This document shows, in pieces, positions 16,741 through 25,874 of a DNA stretch of 64,000 nt. The notes below the pieces were generated by a model, which saw only the letters and a program-made list of their open reading frames with translations, did no database searches and was not told where the DNA came from. Within the stretch, counting starts at the first letter, position 1, and every line of letters starts with the position of its first letter. Source of the DNA: CAYXDO01 sp964463485 (GTDB lineage Bacteria > Myxococcota > Kuafuiibacteriia > Kuafuiibacteriales > Kuafuiibacteriaceae). The position numbers and the translations under genes were made by a program. The stretch is from positions 1 through 64,000 of the forward strand of contig CAYXDO010000007.1 of NCBI GenBank assembly GCA_964463485.1, written 5' to 3'.

Positions 16741-16900
16741 TGCGCAGGCTGCGTTCCCAGGGGTCCGCGAAGCTTAGGCGCAGGCAAGATGCCTGCGCTC
16801 CCAGGGGTCCGCGAAGCTTAGGTGCAGGCAAGATGCCTGCGCTCCCAGGGGTCCGTCCGCGAAGCTTACTTTGGTCAGGGGTCCGCGAAGCTTAGGTCTG
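16741..16900. repeat. dispersed repeat family, cluster B
   Basis: Tandem units of about 44 bp contain GTCCGCGAAGCTTAGGCGCA followed by GGCAAGATGCCTGCGCTCCC. There are two near-identical full units (from about 16761 and 16805) plus truncated ones at 16850 and 16880. They fill the gap between the AgmX-type gene and the lipoprotein gene; no gene or promoter is clear inside. Confidence 0.85.
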
Positions 16901-16938
16901 GGCTTGCGCGGCTGAGGAGAACGCGGTGTGTTGAGGAT

Positions 16939-19605
16939 GTGAGGCCGTTGCGCTGGACCTTCATCATGCCCGTGTTGTCGGCGGTGCTTGCCTGTAAGGA
17001 CACTCCGATGACGACGTTGCGGGACGCGCGACCAGACTCTGGACTTCATGAGCTCGGTACAGGCTCCTTGGACGCTGGTTTTGACGCGACCGAGCCTGAC
17101 GGCGGACTCGGGGACGGTGACTCGCACGACGCAGAAGGATCGGACGTCTCGACTCCGGACGCAGCGGCCACAGATGCGGGGCGTGACCCTTCTGACTTCG
17201 ATCCCGCCACCGGGACGCTCATGAGCTCACGCGGGATCGCTCGCGCCGAGCGACTCTCCGACGACGGTGAGATTCGGGCCTATCGGTTGTCCACCACGGC
17301 GCCGCTTCGGGATGGCGCGCCGGTGTCGCGGGAGCTCACCGAGTCGGTCGGCGCGCCTCGGTTGCGCACGGGCCACCTCTGGCTCGATGCCGTGTTCGCG
17401 ATGGCGATCGGGGAGCTCGAGGAGAGTCGTGTCGAATCTGTTCATGACGGAGCGTTTGCGAATGGTGGTCCGGTGGCCTGTTCCTGCTTCGAGGCCGGTG
17501 AGCGTTGGCCGTGGGCATGGACTCGCGATGTCTCCTACTCGGCGCATCTCTCCCTCGGCTGGCTCGACCCCGCGCGTGCAGCTCGAACTCAACTTTTTGA
17601 AATCAGCGACCGAAAGAGCGGGGTGGCGCTCGGCGGTCCTGAGATCCTTCAGGACACTGGCACAGGTGGGTCGTGGCCGGTCAGCAGCGACCGCGTCGTG
17701 TGGGCGCTCGGCGCCCGTGCGACCCTCGAGGCGCTTCCTGCGGCGGAGGCTGCGACTTTTCGGGCCCGCGTGTTTTTGGCTCTGTCGACCACCGCGGAGC
17801 GCGATCGTCGATTCCTATTGGACGCCCGCGACGGACTGTATCGGGGTGAGTCTTCGTTCTTGGACTGGCGAGAGCAAACTTACCCGTCCTGGGTTGCCGA
17901 GGATCCGCGGGTGATCGCCGGGAGCAAGAGTCTCTCGACGAATGTCCTTCATTTCATCGCACTCAGTGAATCGGCGAAGCTCGCCGACGAGCTCGGGGAC
18001 GCAGCCACGGCGACCCGGCATCGAGGTTGGGCGGCCGCGCTTGGGACCGCCATTCGAGGCGAGTTGAGGAGCGCGACAGGATACTCGGCCGGGAAGGGAG
18101 ATGACTTCGACCCCTCGCAATACCCGCGGCGGGACCTGCTCGGGGAGTCTCTGTTGGTGCTGTCCGGGCTCGTCGCCGGCCCCGAGGCAGCTGGGCTCGT
18201 GGCGAGTTATCCGCGAGGTCCCTTCGGACCTCCCGTGGTGTGGCCAGAGTCGAAGGAAGTTCCGATTTATCACAACCGAGCGACTTGGCCGTTCGTAACG
18301 GCTTACGGGGGATTGGCCGCGAGGTCGGTCGGAAACGACGCCGCTTTCGACCATGCTCTCGGGTCACTCATGCTCGCATCGGCGCTACATTTGTCGCACG
18401 TCGAGAACCTCGAGCTCATGAGTGGGGCTTGGTATCTCGACGACGGGCCGAGGTCGGGCCCGGTCGTGAGCTCCCGGCGCCAGCTTTGGTCGGTCGCCGG
18501 ATTCCTCGGCCTGGTCATCCGAGGACTGTTCGGGCTGGAGCTCTCCCCGGCCGGAGTCTCGATTTCGCCGTTCGTGAGCGGGAAGGCGAGGCGAGAGCTC
18601 TTCGGATCCGTGGACTCGGTCGAGCTTCGAGATGTTCCATACGGGGAGAAGCGTCTGCGCGTGAGGCTGCTCTTCCCGCGGGAAGCCGGCGAAGGGCCCT
18701 ATTCAGTCACCGCGATTCGTGTGGATGGAGCTCCCGCGTCGAGCTCCATTTCGAACGGCCAACTCTCTCTGCGGTCCGTCATCGAAATTCAGCTTGGGCC
18801 GGGCATGGCGGCCCCGTCGGGCATCTCGACTCTCTCGCCGAGTGTAACGGACGCGGAGCTTTACGCGCCGAGGGAGCCCCGCGTGAGCTCCTTCGAGCTC
18901 GGCGGAGGGCGGGTCACACTCGGGCTCGACGCGAACGGCGAGGCCGGAGTTACGTTCGAGATCCAGCGCGACGGAGCCACCGTAGCGATGGGCCTGAGTG
19001 GCGACTCGTGGACCGATCCCGAGGTCATCGACCCGAGCCGCGTCCGGTGCTACTCAGTCCGGTCTGCGCGTGGAAGTTTGAGGTCGCACTCTTCAACGCC
19101 CGCGTGCGCCTGGAGTCCCAGCTCGGAGACGATCCGCGAGGTCTTCGCGGGCTCGTTCGTGGCGAACGGGGGCGTGTTGTCGAGCTCCCACGGTGAGCTC
19201 CATTACGATGATTGGGGCGACCCGGAGGACACGCTCGAGGCTGTGCTCACGCCGGTTCGCAGCGGACGACACCTCGTCCAGGCGCGCTATGGAAATGGCT
19301 CCGGGGCCGTGTCCACGGGGCTGACTGCCGCCGTCAAATGGGTGACCGTATTCGACGGTCTGGCCGTGCTCGGCGAAGGCCCCATCGTCATGCCCCAGCT
19401 CGGCACCTGGGAGCGATTCGCCGACTCCACCACGGTCTCGGTCGAGCTCACCGCCGGTCGACCGGTGCGGGTGCGAATCACCGACGCCGAGAATATGAGT
19501 TACTTCGAACGGTCGGCTTTGTACGGCGGTCCCGGCGGCGGCCCGGGCCCCTTCAACCGGGCCAACATCTCGGCGATTCGGTTGCTCGCCGTGGGATCCA
19601 ACTGA
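16939..19605 (+). CDS. glycosidase-like lipoprotein with carbohydrate-binding C-terminus
   Basis: An 888-residue predicted lipoprotein. GTG at 16939 gives VRPLRWTFIMPVLSAVLAC, with the lipid Cys at 19, then an Asp/Gly/Thr-rich linker of about 80 residues. Residues about 110-560 look like a six-hairpin (alpha/alpha)6 glycosidase: ERWPWAWTRDVSYSAHLSL, GGSWPVSSDRVVWAL and TNVLHFIALSESAKLAD resemble glucoamylase or debranching-type enzymes. Beta-sandwich domains follow; the last 150 residues (EVFAGSFVANGGVLSS to ISAIRLLAV) resemble a CBM35-like sugar-binding module. It probably acts on an extracellular glycan, but family and substrate are not certain. A GAGG sits 5 bases before the start. Confidence 0.75.
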   Translation: MRPLRWTFIMPVLSAVLACKDTPMTTLRDARPDSGLHELGTGSLDAGFDATEPDGGLGDGDSHDAEGSDVSTPDAAATDAGRDPSDFDPATGTLMSSRGIARAERLSDDGEIRAYRLSTTAPLRDGAPVSRELTESVGAPRLRTGHLWLDAVFAMAIGELEESRVESVHDGAFANGGPVACSCFEAGERWPWAWTRDVSYSAHLSLGWLDPARAARTQLFEISDRKSGVALGGPEILQDTGTGGSWPVSSDRVVWALGARATLEALPAAEAATFRARVFLALSTTAERDRRFLLDARDGLYRGESSFLDWREQTYPSWVAEDPRVIAGSKSLSTNVLHFIALSESAKLADELGDAATATRHRGWAAALGTAIRGELRSATGYSAGKGDDFDPSQYPRRDLLGESLLVLSGLVAGPEAAGLVASYPRGPFGPPVVWPESKEVPIYHNRATWPFVTAYGGLAARSVGNDAAFDHALGSLMLASALHLSHVENLELMSGAWYLDDGPRSGPVVSSRRQLWSVAGFLGLVIRGLFGLELSPAGVSISPFVSGKARRELFGSVDSVELRDVPYGEKRLRVRLLFPREAGEGPYSVTAIRVDGAPASSSISNGQLSLRSVIEIQLGPGMAAPSGISTLSPSVTDAELYAPREPRVSSFELGGGRVTLGLDANGEAGVTFEIQRDGATVAMGLSGDSWTDPEVIDPSRVRCYSVRSARGSLRSHSSTPACAWSPSSETIREVFAGSFVANGGVLSSSHGELHYDDWGDPEDTLEAVLTPVRSGRHLVQARYGNGSGAVSTGLTAAVKWVTVFDGLAVLGEGPIVMPQLGTWERFADSTTVSVELTAGRPVRVRITDAENMSYFERSALYGGPGGGPGPFNRANISAIRLLAVGSN

Positions 19606-19717
19606 GCAACCGCGAGCTCCGTGGTTTCTCCGAGAATCACGGAGGGCCTGTGTGTAGCTCGACGATTTACTCGAGCGTAGCTCCTCAAGGCTCCGCGCGC
19701 CTGATAGCTTGTCGCCC

Positions 19718-21307
19718 ATGTTGGACCGCCTTCTTCTTGCGCTTCCCCTCGTGGCGCTCGCCTCGACGGCTCGCGCCGAGCTCGGACCTTCGGTGTTGGT
19801 GCTCCCGTTCGAGAGCACGGGTCGACCGATCGGTGACTCCGGATATGTGCTTCAGCTCGCCGCCGTGGGAACGGTGCGAGCCCTCGGAACTCTCGGTGAG
19901 ATTCACCAGAAGATGCAGTACCGCGTCGTGCAGCAGGCCGAGCTCCGCCTCGCCGAGTTGACTTCGGACCAGCGCCGACGGGCCATTGCTGCTGGGCTTG
20001 GCGCTCGATTCATCGTGTTGGGCGAGCTGGCTCAGTCACCTGAGTCGTCGTTGCTCACACTCTCGGTCATTCCAGCCAGAGACGAAAAGGGAGCTCCGGT
20101 GATCTCGGAGACCGTGGAGGGCAAGGACCTGCCGTCGCTCGTCTCGGGCGTGGCTTCGAAGCTGCCCGGTATGCTGGCCAAAGCCGGTGCGATTCAGGAG
20201 CCGAAGCTCGACCCGACGCTCGTCTCTCCGTCGACCCGCGTTCCGGGCGCGCTCGTAGAGTATGGGGCGTGCAGCAAGGCCTTGCTCGAGCAACCCATCG
20301 GCATGTTGTACCCAGTCGTGCTCGACCAGGGCACGCTCGACCAGGCCGCTGAGCACTGCTCGACGGCGCTTGCGCTCGACAAGGACTTCGTCGAGGCAGA
20401 AGCTGCGCTCGCCCTCATCGATGCGCTCGCTGGCCGCACGCGTCGCGCGGAGCAGCGATTCGCCAAACTCTCCTCGGCCAAGATCTTCCTGCCTGAGCTC
20501 GCGGTCGCCAAGTTCTGGGTTCTGAGTCGAGGGTACGGCACGGAAGAAGCGATCAAGAGCCTGGAGGCGGAGGTCGTCGCACACCCGTCGTTTTTGCTCG
20601 GTCGAGGGTACCTCGGCGACGCCTACTCGGCGATCAAAGACTACGATCAAGCGATCCGCGTCTTCACGGAGTATCTGGCAGCGGTACCGGAGCAGCCGTG
20701 GGTCATGGCTCGCATCGGGTACAATCACGCGAAGAAGGGTGACGTCGAGGTCGCGATCGATTGGACTCAGCGCGCGCTGAAAGTCGCACCCTCCGACCCG
20801 GAGATCCTCCTGGAGCTCGGGTCCCGATTGATCGACGCCAAGCGGCCCAAGGACGCGATAACGATCTTCCGTCGCGTGGTCGCGGACGGAGGCGCCCGCG
20901 GGGAGGTCCACCTTCGCCTTGGTTTTGCGTACTTTCTCGTCGGGGAGCATGGGTTGGCCGAGCGCTCGTTTCACGACGCCATCCGGCTGGCGTCCGCGCC
21001 GAGCGAGTGGCGGACCCGGGGCCGTGCGCGCTACGACCTCGCGAAGCTGTGGATGAAATTCGACGCGCCGGAGAACGCGCTCCGGCATGTCCGTGAGGCG
21101 CTCGACGAAGGGTTCCGAGATCCGGCGGTGTTCACCAGTGACCCGGACCTGTCGAAGCTCGCGAACAACGCCGAGTTCAAGAAGCTGATGAAAGCGACGG
21201 CGAAGCCGGCGCGTCGTCCGCCGCAACTGAGCCCGTTCGAGGTCGAGGCCGCGACGGGCGAGCAAAAGGCCGAGAAGACCCACGCCAAGAAGAAGGTCCC
21301 GTTTTGA
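19718..21307 (+). CDS. exported TPR-repeat protein
   Basis: A 529-residue protein with signal peptide MLDRLLLALPLVALASTARA. Residues about 22-150 form an alpha/beta domain (LGPSVLVLPFESTG, FIVLGELAQS) like the N-terminal part of secreted proteins that assemble a PFES-type Rossmann-like fold before TPRs. From about 225 onward, helical TPR units are visible (AEHCSTALALDKDFVEAEAA, GRGYLGDAYSAIKDYDQAIR, and AIDWTQRALKVAPSDPEILL). The Lys-rich tail may bind the envelope. TPRs mediate protein contacts; partners are unknown. The ATG at 19718 was chosen for the signal peptide. Confidence 0.82.
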   Translation: MLDRLLLALPLVALASTARAELGPSVLVLPFESTGRPIGDSGYVLQLAAVGTVRALGTLGEIHQKMQYRVVQQAELRLAELTSDQRRRAIAAGLGARFIVLGELAQSPESSLLTLSVIPARDEKGAPVISETVEGKDLPSLVSGVASKLPGMLAKAGAIQEPKLDPTLVSPSTRVPGALVEYGACSKALLEQPIGMLYPVVLDQGTLDQAAEHCSTALALDKDFVEAEAALALIDALAGRTRRAEQRFAKLSSAKIFLPELAVAKFWVLSRGYGTEEAIKSLEAEVVAHPSFLLGRGYLGDAYSAIKDYDQAIRVFTEYLAAVPEQPWVMARIGYNHAKKGDVEVAIDWTQRALKVAPSDPEILLELGSRLIDAKRPKDAITIFRRVVADGGARGEVHLRLGFAYFLVGEHGLAERSFHDAIRLASAPSEWRTRGRARYDLAKLWMKFDAPENALRHVREALDEGFRDPAVFTSDPDLSKLANNAEFKKLMKATAKPARRPPQLSPFEVEAATGEQKAEKTHAKKKVPF

Positions 21308-21458
21308 CTGGCCTCGAGGTTTCGCGCGCGAAATCGTCAGGATCGAGCGCGAGCACGAGTACGAGCGCGAGTACGGAGGCCGAGCCAAGACTCCGCCGAT
21401 GTGCCCCGGCGAAAGATGGGTGCGACTCGAAGCAGTCGCCGAGCGGAGGAGGATATTC

Positions 21459-22241
21459 ATGGACGCCGCGGGTGTATGTCTGATTACCGGCGCCTCGATG
21501 GGAATCGGTGCGGAGCTCGCATGGCTTTTTGCCGAGCGCGGGTACGGGCTCGTGTTGGTGGCGCGAAGTCAGGACAAGCTGGCGGCGCTTGCTGAGGACA
21601 TTCGCAAGGCGCGGTCGGTGCGGGTGGAGGTCATCGTCGCTGATTTGGCCGACCCTCTGGCGCCGGAACGGATCCACGAAGAAGTGGAGCGACTCGGGCT
21701 CGTCGTCGACGTGCTGGTGAACAACGCCGGCTTTGGCACTTCCGGGGACTTCCATCGACTGCCGCGGGCGCGTGAGCTCGAGATGGTGCAGGTGAACGTG
21801 ACTTCGCTCGTGGGCCTGACTCAGCTTTTTCTTCCGGGCATGGTGACCCGCGGCCGCGGGCGCATCCTCAACATGGCGTCCACTGCGGCCTTCGAGCCCG
21901 GGCCGTTCATGAGCACGTACTACGCGAGCAAAGCGTTCGTGCTCTCCTTCAGCGAAGGGCTGGCGGAGGAGCTTCGAGGGAGCGGCGTCAGCGTGACTTG
22001 TGAGTGTCCTGGGCCGGTAGCGACCGAATTTTTGAAGACGGCCGGAAACGGTGAGCTCTTCTTCTTTCGGACTTTCGTGGCCGACGCGAAGTCCGTCGCG
22101 CGGCACGCGATCGAGGCGACTCTCCGGGGTCGGGCGGTCGCGATTCCGGGGTTTTGGAACAAGCTCGGGGCGTTGCTGGTGCGGCTTGGGCCGAGGTGGC
22201 TCACGAGGAGAGTGCTTGGGTTCTTGAATAGGTACAAATAA
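21459..22241 (+). CDS. short-chain dehydrogenase/reductase
   Basis: A 260-residue classical SDR. The nucleotide motif is TGASMGIG (near residue 9), followed by NNAG, and the catalytic Ser-Tyr-Lys set appears as NMASTAAFEPGPFMSTYYASK. LVLVARSQDKL has an Arg after beta-2, favouring NADP(H). The C-terminal extension (about 215-260, KLGALLVRLGPRWLTRRVLG) is amphipathic and may touch a membrane, as in the YqjQ/DltE-like group. The substrate is unknown. The ATG at 21459 follows GGAGGAGGAT at good spacing; the frame is open 20 codons further up without a better signal. Confidence 0.9.
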   Translation: MDAAGVCLITGASMGIGAELAWLFAERGYGLVLVARSQDKLAALAEDIRKARSVRVEVIVADLADPLAPERIHEEVERLGLVVDVLVNNAGFGTSGDFHRLPRARELEMVQVNVTSLVGLTQLFLPGMVTRGRGRILNMASTAAFEPGPFMSTYYASKAFVLSFSEGLAEELRGSGVSVTCECPGPVATEFLKTAGNGELFFFRTFVADAKSVARHAIEATLRGRAVAIPGFWNKLGALLVRLGPRWLTRRVLGFLNRYK

Positions 22242-22316
22242 CCCGGCGCCTAAGGCACACTCGAGGTCGCTACCGGAACGACCTCAGCCGAATAGGTCGA
22301 CTTCGGCAGGATTCGT

Positions 22317-22588
22317 GGGCGTGAGCGTGAGTCGTGGGCGTGAGGGTGGACGATTTCGTGAGGGTGGGCGAGAAACGTGGTCGTGGAGGTGGACGAAACA
22401 CTCCGCCGATACTCTCAAACTTCAAAAGTGGCACATTTTCGTGAGCATTCCGACGATTCGGGACAGGAGACGGTCGCAACCTCAGGAGACCCTCGCGATC
22501 GGATCGTCCACCTCCACGACCAGGTTCCACGCTCACGTCCACGGTTTCGTCCACGCCCAGGTCCACGATTGACGCTCACGCTCACGAC
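22317..22588. repeat. large imperfect inverted repeat, about 80-nt arms
   Basis: TGGTCGTGGAGGTGGACGA (22378-22396) pairs perfectly with 22504-22522, and GTGAGCGTGAG (22321-22331) with 22575-22585; the arms between also match partly. About 107 bases separate the arms. The sequence is a mosaic of GTGGACG/GTGAGCG words. It fills the gap between the SDR gene and the convergent lipoprotein gene. It could be a long terminator hairpin or a non-autonomous mobile element. Confidence 0.75.
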
Positions 22589-22616
22589 GACCGGGGCAAG
22601 ATGCTGTCGGGGCCTG

Positions 22617-25600
22617 CTACAGGCTCGTTCCGACCACGTCGAGGGTCCAGCTCTCGACCGTTCCGACGTCATCTCTCGCGTCGTCGATGACCGTCAAAAT
22701 CCACGATCCGCGGGCGTCCGTTCCCGCGAACACCTCGAGGGGGAAGGTCCCGCGCAGGTCGTCCGAGGAGCCCCCTGCGTGGTCGTGAATCGTCGCTGAC
22801 TTGCCAGCGTGCTCGAGGGTCACCTTCAGGTCGCCGCGATACGAGTGCCGAATCGAGAGCCCGAGGCTCAACGTCTCGATCCGAACTCCCTCCGGAACGA
22901 TGAGCTCCGACTTGATGCCGCTCGAGCTTGCGTCAGGGATCGCGACGGCCTCGCTCATTTTCCACGAGCGCGAGACTCGAGTGGGTGTGCTCGGGCTACG
23001 AGCCTTGCCCGTGGCGATGACTTTCCAGGAAATCAAAGTCCCCACGTCGGCCCTCGCCACATCCGCGACGGTGAGCTGGAAGCGACCGCGGAGATTCTGT
23101 CCTTTGAATCGCTCGGTCGAGAACGTACGCGTCAGATCGTCCGACGAGCCGCCGGTCCGATCGTGGAGAGTCTCTCGCACGCCGTCGTGTTCGATCGAGA
23201 CGACGAGGTCACCGCGGTACGGGTGTTTGATCTGGAGCTCGACCGAGAGGCTCACGATGTCCAGGTCCTCTTCGAACACGAGGTCGGAGGTGACACCCGC
23301 CGGTCGTGCGTCGGGGATGGCGAGGTCGGGTGTCACAGCGAGCTCCTTGGTCGCGATTTCAACGGGAGCTGTCGGATTCTCGTATTGAGGCGCAGCGGCT
23401 ACCGAGGCGACGTAGGTACTCAAGCTGCCGACTCGGGCGACTCGGATCCCCGCGTCCGAGATGGCGTACGCGTGATCTTCCACGAAAATCCCTCGGCGAA
23501 TGGCCGGCTGGTACCACCAACCCCACTCATTCGAGCCGTTGCCTTTGAAGAGGTCGCTGTGGTCAAGCTCTCCCTGGCCGAGGATGCCGTTCGCGCTGAC
23601 TCGAAAGACTTTGAGGGAGCTCTTGAACCCGTTCCAGTACTCAGTGGGGTTCTCGTTCGGGATCCAATCCGTGAAGGGGATCGCGACGAAGAAGTCGGTC
23701 TCGCCGGGCGCCTGATACATCGTGAAAGCCTTGTGGTCGTAGAGCGCCTCGGAGTATCCGTTGGTCGTCCCAACGAGCGCCTTGTGAGTGAGCCGCGGCG
23801 CCGCTGGGTTCGACACGTCGAAGATGGTGAGCGCGACGCCGTTGCGGGTGCGACCGTCTTCTTCGAAGTCGTTGCCGATCGCGAAGAGATGGGTGGCATC
23901 CAAGGGGTGCAGGTAGGTCGAGAATCCGGGGATCTTGAGCTCGCCCGTGATGGCGGGGCTGCGTGGGTTGGAGAGATCCAACACGAACAGCGGGTCGACC
24001 TGACGGAAGGTGACGACATAGCCGCGGTCACCCATGAAACGCTGACTCATGATTCGCTCGCCGGGGGCCATGACCTTGGTCTGGCCGACGACCTCGAGCT
24101 TGGTTCCCTGTCGTTCGAGCACGTACACGCGGTTTTCGGTGCGCTCCTCAGGCGTGGGCGCTGACCAGCGCGTGTTCGTCGAGGCGACTCTCAGGAAGCC
24201 TTCGTGCTCGTCCAGCGCGAATTGATTCTCGATGTTCCCGACGATGCCGCCTGAGGCCAGGTAGGTGGCGCGGTCGGCTCGGCTGACGTCGAGGGCGTGG
24301 ACGTAGGTGTACTGACCCGCGAGCCCGGTGTCGTCCGCGCACGACCATTGGTGGGCCGTCGTAAGGAAGAGAGTCTCTGGCGACTGATACACGATGGCCG
24401 AGCGCGCGATCATCGACAGGTCGCGGACGGAAGGCGTCATCAATGCCAGATCGAGGGTCACGATCGCGGTGAGTCCCATCTCGTCCGAGCCGCTCGGGAG
24501 CAGAAACTCGGCGCAGTCGACCGGGAGAGGCTCGCGATGGCCGTCGACGATGCGGTAGCTCTTGGGCAGCCAGTCTGCCAGCTCTCGCCCGCGGACGAGG
24601 CGGATCGCGTCGGCCTCCAGCTCGTCGAGCTTGGCTTCGTACTCAGCCGAATTGGGCTCGATCCCGTCGGGTGAGTATTGAATGTTCGTGGGCCACCGGA
24701 GTTGTCGGTCTAGGACGAGGCGCACCGAGCTCCCGGTCTTGCGGGCGGTTTGGTATTGACCCGAGAGGAGAGTCTCGCTGACGACTCGCGTCGAGCCGGG
24801 GCTGATTTCGAGCACCGTAACTTTGGTGTACGCGTCGGGCCGCCACCACATGGGTCGCATCAGCATGGGGCACACCATGCCCCGACACGGGTTGGGCGCG
24901 GGCTCGTCGCCTTGTACACCCGAGAGGACTACGACTTTGCCGTTCTCGAGGAAGAGCTCCCGCGGCCAGCCCTGGATGTCGATACTCTGCACCAGGCTCG
25001 TCTCGGCGGCGGGCCAAGTCCTGAAAACACGGAGCTGACGACCGGCGATCGCATACGTGAAGTTGCCGTCGGTCTTGACGATGTCCGGCTCGTCCACGCC
25101 AGCGACTTGAACGTTCGTCTCCGAGTGTGCCGGAGTGGGCGCGGCCTCGGGCGCGGCAGAGTTGCGTCGAATGAAGACCGGGCCCCCGAAGTGACCTTCG
25201 GTGAAACGTCGACGGACCTCCTTGGTGGCCAGCGCGCCGATGGCTTCTTTCAAGTCCGAGCAGCCGGTCGAAGGCTCGAGGGCCAGCGAGCCCGGAGGGT
25301 TGCCCGCGCAGCCGCGATGACGCAGCTGATCGATCTGGTAGCCCCAACTCTCGACGCTGTCGTCCGTCTCGAGGACGAGCATCGCCTTGTTGCCGTTGAT
25401 CGTGCGGCTCACGTAGCTGCGATGCGCGCCCGTGATGCGCTCGACCTCGTTGCCCCACTGGTCGCGGATGATCAGGAAATCGTACGAGCTCTCCAGGTCG
25501 ATTCGGCGAAAGCGAATGCGGAATTTGCGGGCAGTCTCCGGAGCTGAGACCTCGACCTCGAGGTTCGATTTGTTCGGAAGGGGATGGGCGCTCGACTTGT

Positions 25601-25763
25601 GCAGCGTGAGAGGCGTCCACCCGGAGTCTTCGATGGCTTGCTCGGTGACTTCTTCCTTCTCGTGGGTGATTTCCTCGGACGTGCCATCGCCCGCGCAGCC
25701 CACGAGCGTGAGCGTGAGGGGCAGCGCGGCTGCCAAGAATTGGGGAGCTTTGATCCAGCTCAT
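22617..25763 (-). CDS. beta-propeller lipoprotein with two P domains
   Basis: A 1048-residue secreted lipoprotein with an LVGC lipobox (Cys 23). Residues about 45-155 resemble a CUB-like domain (SSYDFLIIRDQWGNEVERI). Residues about 195-800 are a beta-propeller of the Beta_propel type, opening with NVQVAGVDEPDIVKTDGN. Two proprotein-convertase P domains end the protein (about 835-930 and 945-1048), each with HPYRGDLVVSIEH- or HSYRGDLKVTLEH-like cores and a GGSSDDL motif. P domains normally follow subtilisin or metalloprotease domains; none is present here, so the protein may be a binding or adhesion factor. The ATG at 25763 is preceded by GGAAGGAG. It is convergent with the SDR gene across the large inverted repeat. 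Confidence 0.88.
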   Translation of the reverse strand: MSWIKAPQFLAAALPLTLTLVGCAGDGTSEEITHEKEEVTEQAIEDSGWTPLTLHKSSAHPLPNKSNLEVEVSAPETARKFRIRFRRIDLESSYDFLIIRDQWGNEVERITGAHRSYVSRTINGNKAMLVLETDDSVESWGYQIDQLRHRGCAGNPPGSLALEPSTGCSDLKEAIGALATKEVRRRFTEGHFGGPVFIRRNSAAPEAAPTPAHSETNVQVAGVDEPDIVKTDGNFTYAIAGRQLRVFRTWPAAETSLVQSIDIQGWPRELFLENGKVVVLSGVQGDEPAPNPCRGMVCPMLMRPMWWRPDAYTKVTVLEISPGSTRVVSETLLSGQYQTARKTGSSVRLVLDRQLRWPTNIQYSPDGIEPNSAEYEAKLDELEADAIRLVRGRELADWLPKSYRIVDGHREPLPVDCAEFLLPSGSDEMGLTAIVTLDLALMTPSVRDLSMIARSAIVYQSPETLFLTTAHQWSCADDTGLAGQYTYVHALDVSRADRATYLASGGIVGNIENQFALDEHEGFLRVASTNTRWSAPTPEERTENRVYVLERQGTKLEVVGQTKVMAPGERIMSQRFMGDRGYVVTFRQVDPLFVLDLSNPRSPAITGELKIPGFSTYLHPLDATHLFAIGNDFEEDGRTRNGVALTIFDVSNPAAPRLTHKALVGTTNGYSEALYDHKAFTMYQAPGETDFFVAIPFTDWIPNENPTEYWNGFKSSLKVFRVSANGILGQGELDHSDLFKGNGSNEWGWWYQPAIRRGIFVEDHAYAISDAGIRVARVGSLSTYVASVAAAPQYENPTAPVEIATKELAVTPDLAIPDARPAGVTSDLVFEEDLDIVSLSVELQIKHPYRGDLVVSIEHDGVRETLHDRTGGSSDDLTRTFSTERFKGQNLRGRFQLTVADVARADVGTLISWKVIATGKARSPSTPTRVSRSWKMSEAVAIPDASSSGIKSELIVPEGVRIETLSLGLSIRHSYRGDLKVTLEHAGKSATIHDHAGGSSDDLRGTFPLEVFAGTDARGSWILTVIDDARDDVGTVESWTLDVVGTSL

Positions 25764-25874
25764 GTTCGACTCCTTCCGAGCCCCGGAGGGGGGATCGCGC
25801 GCGCCTTGTAGACCTCGGCACGCGAGCTGGCTATCGGGCGATCGTGCTACCCCCTGCGGGCGATCGTCGCAGCC

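Noticed and set aside
24643..25821. 392-codon minus-strand frame inside the propeller lipoprotein gene
   Set aside because: Arg-rich shadow frame without motifs; the propeller frame is clearly the coding one.
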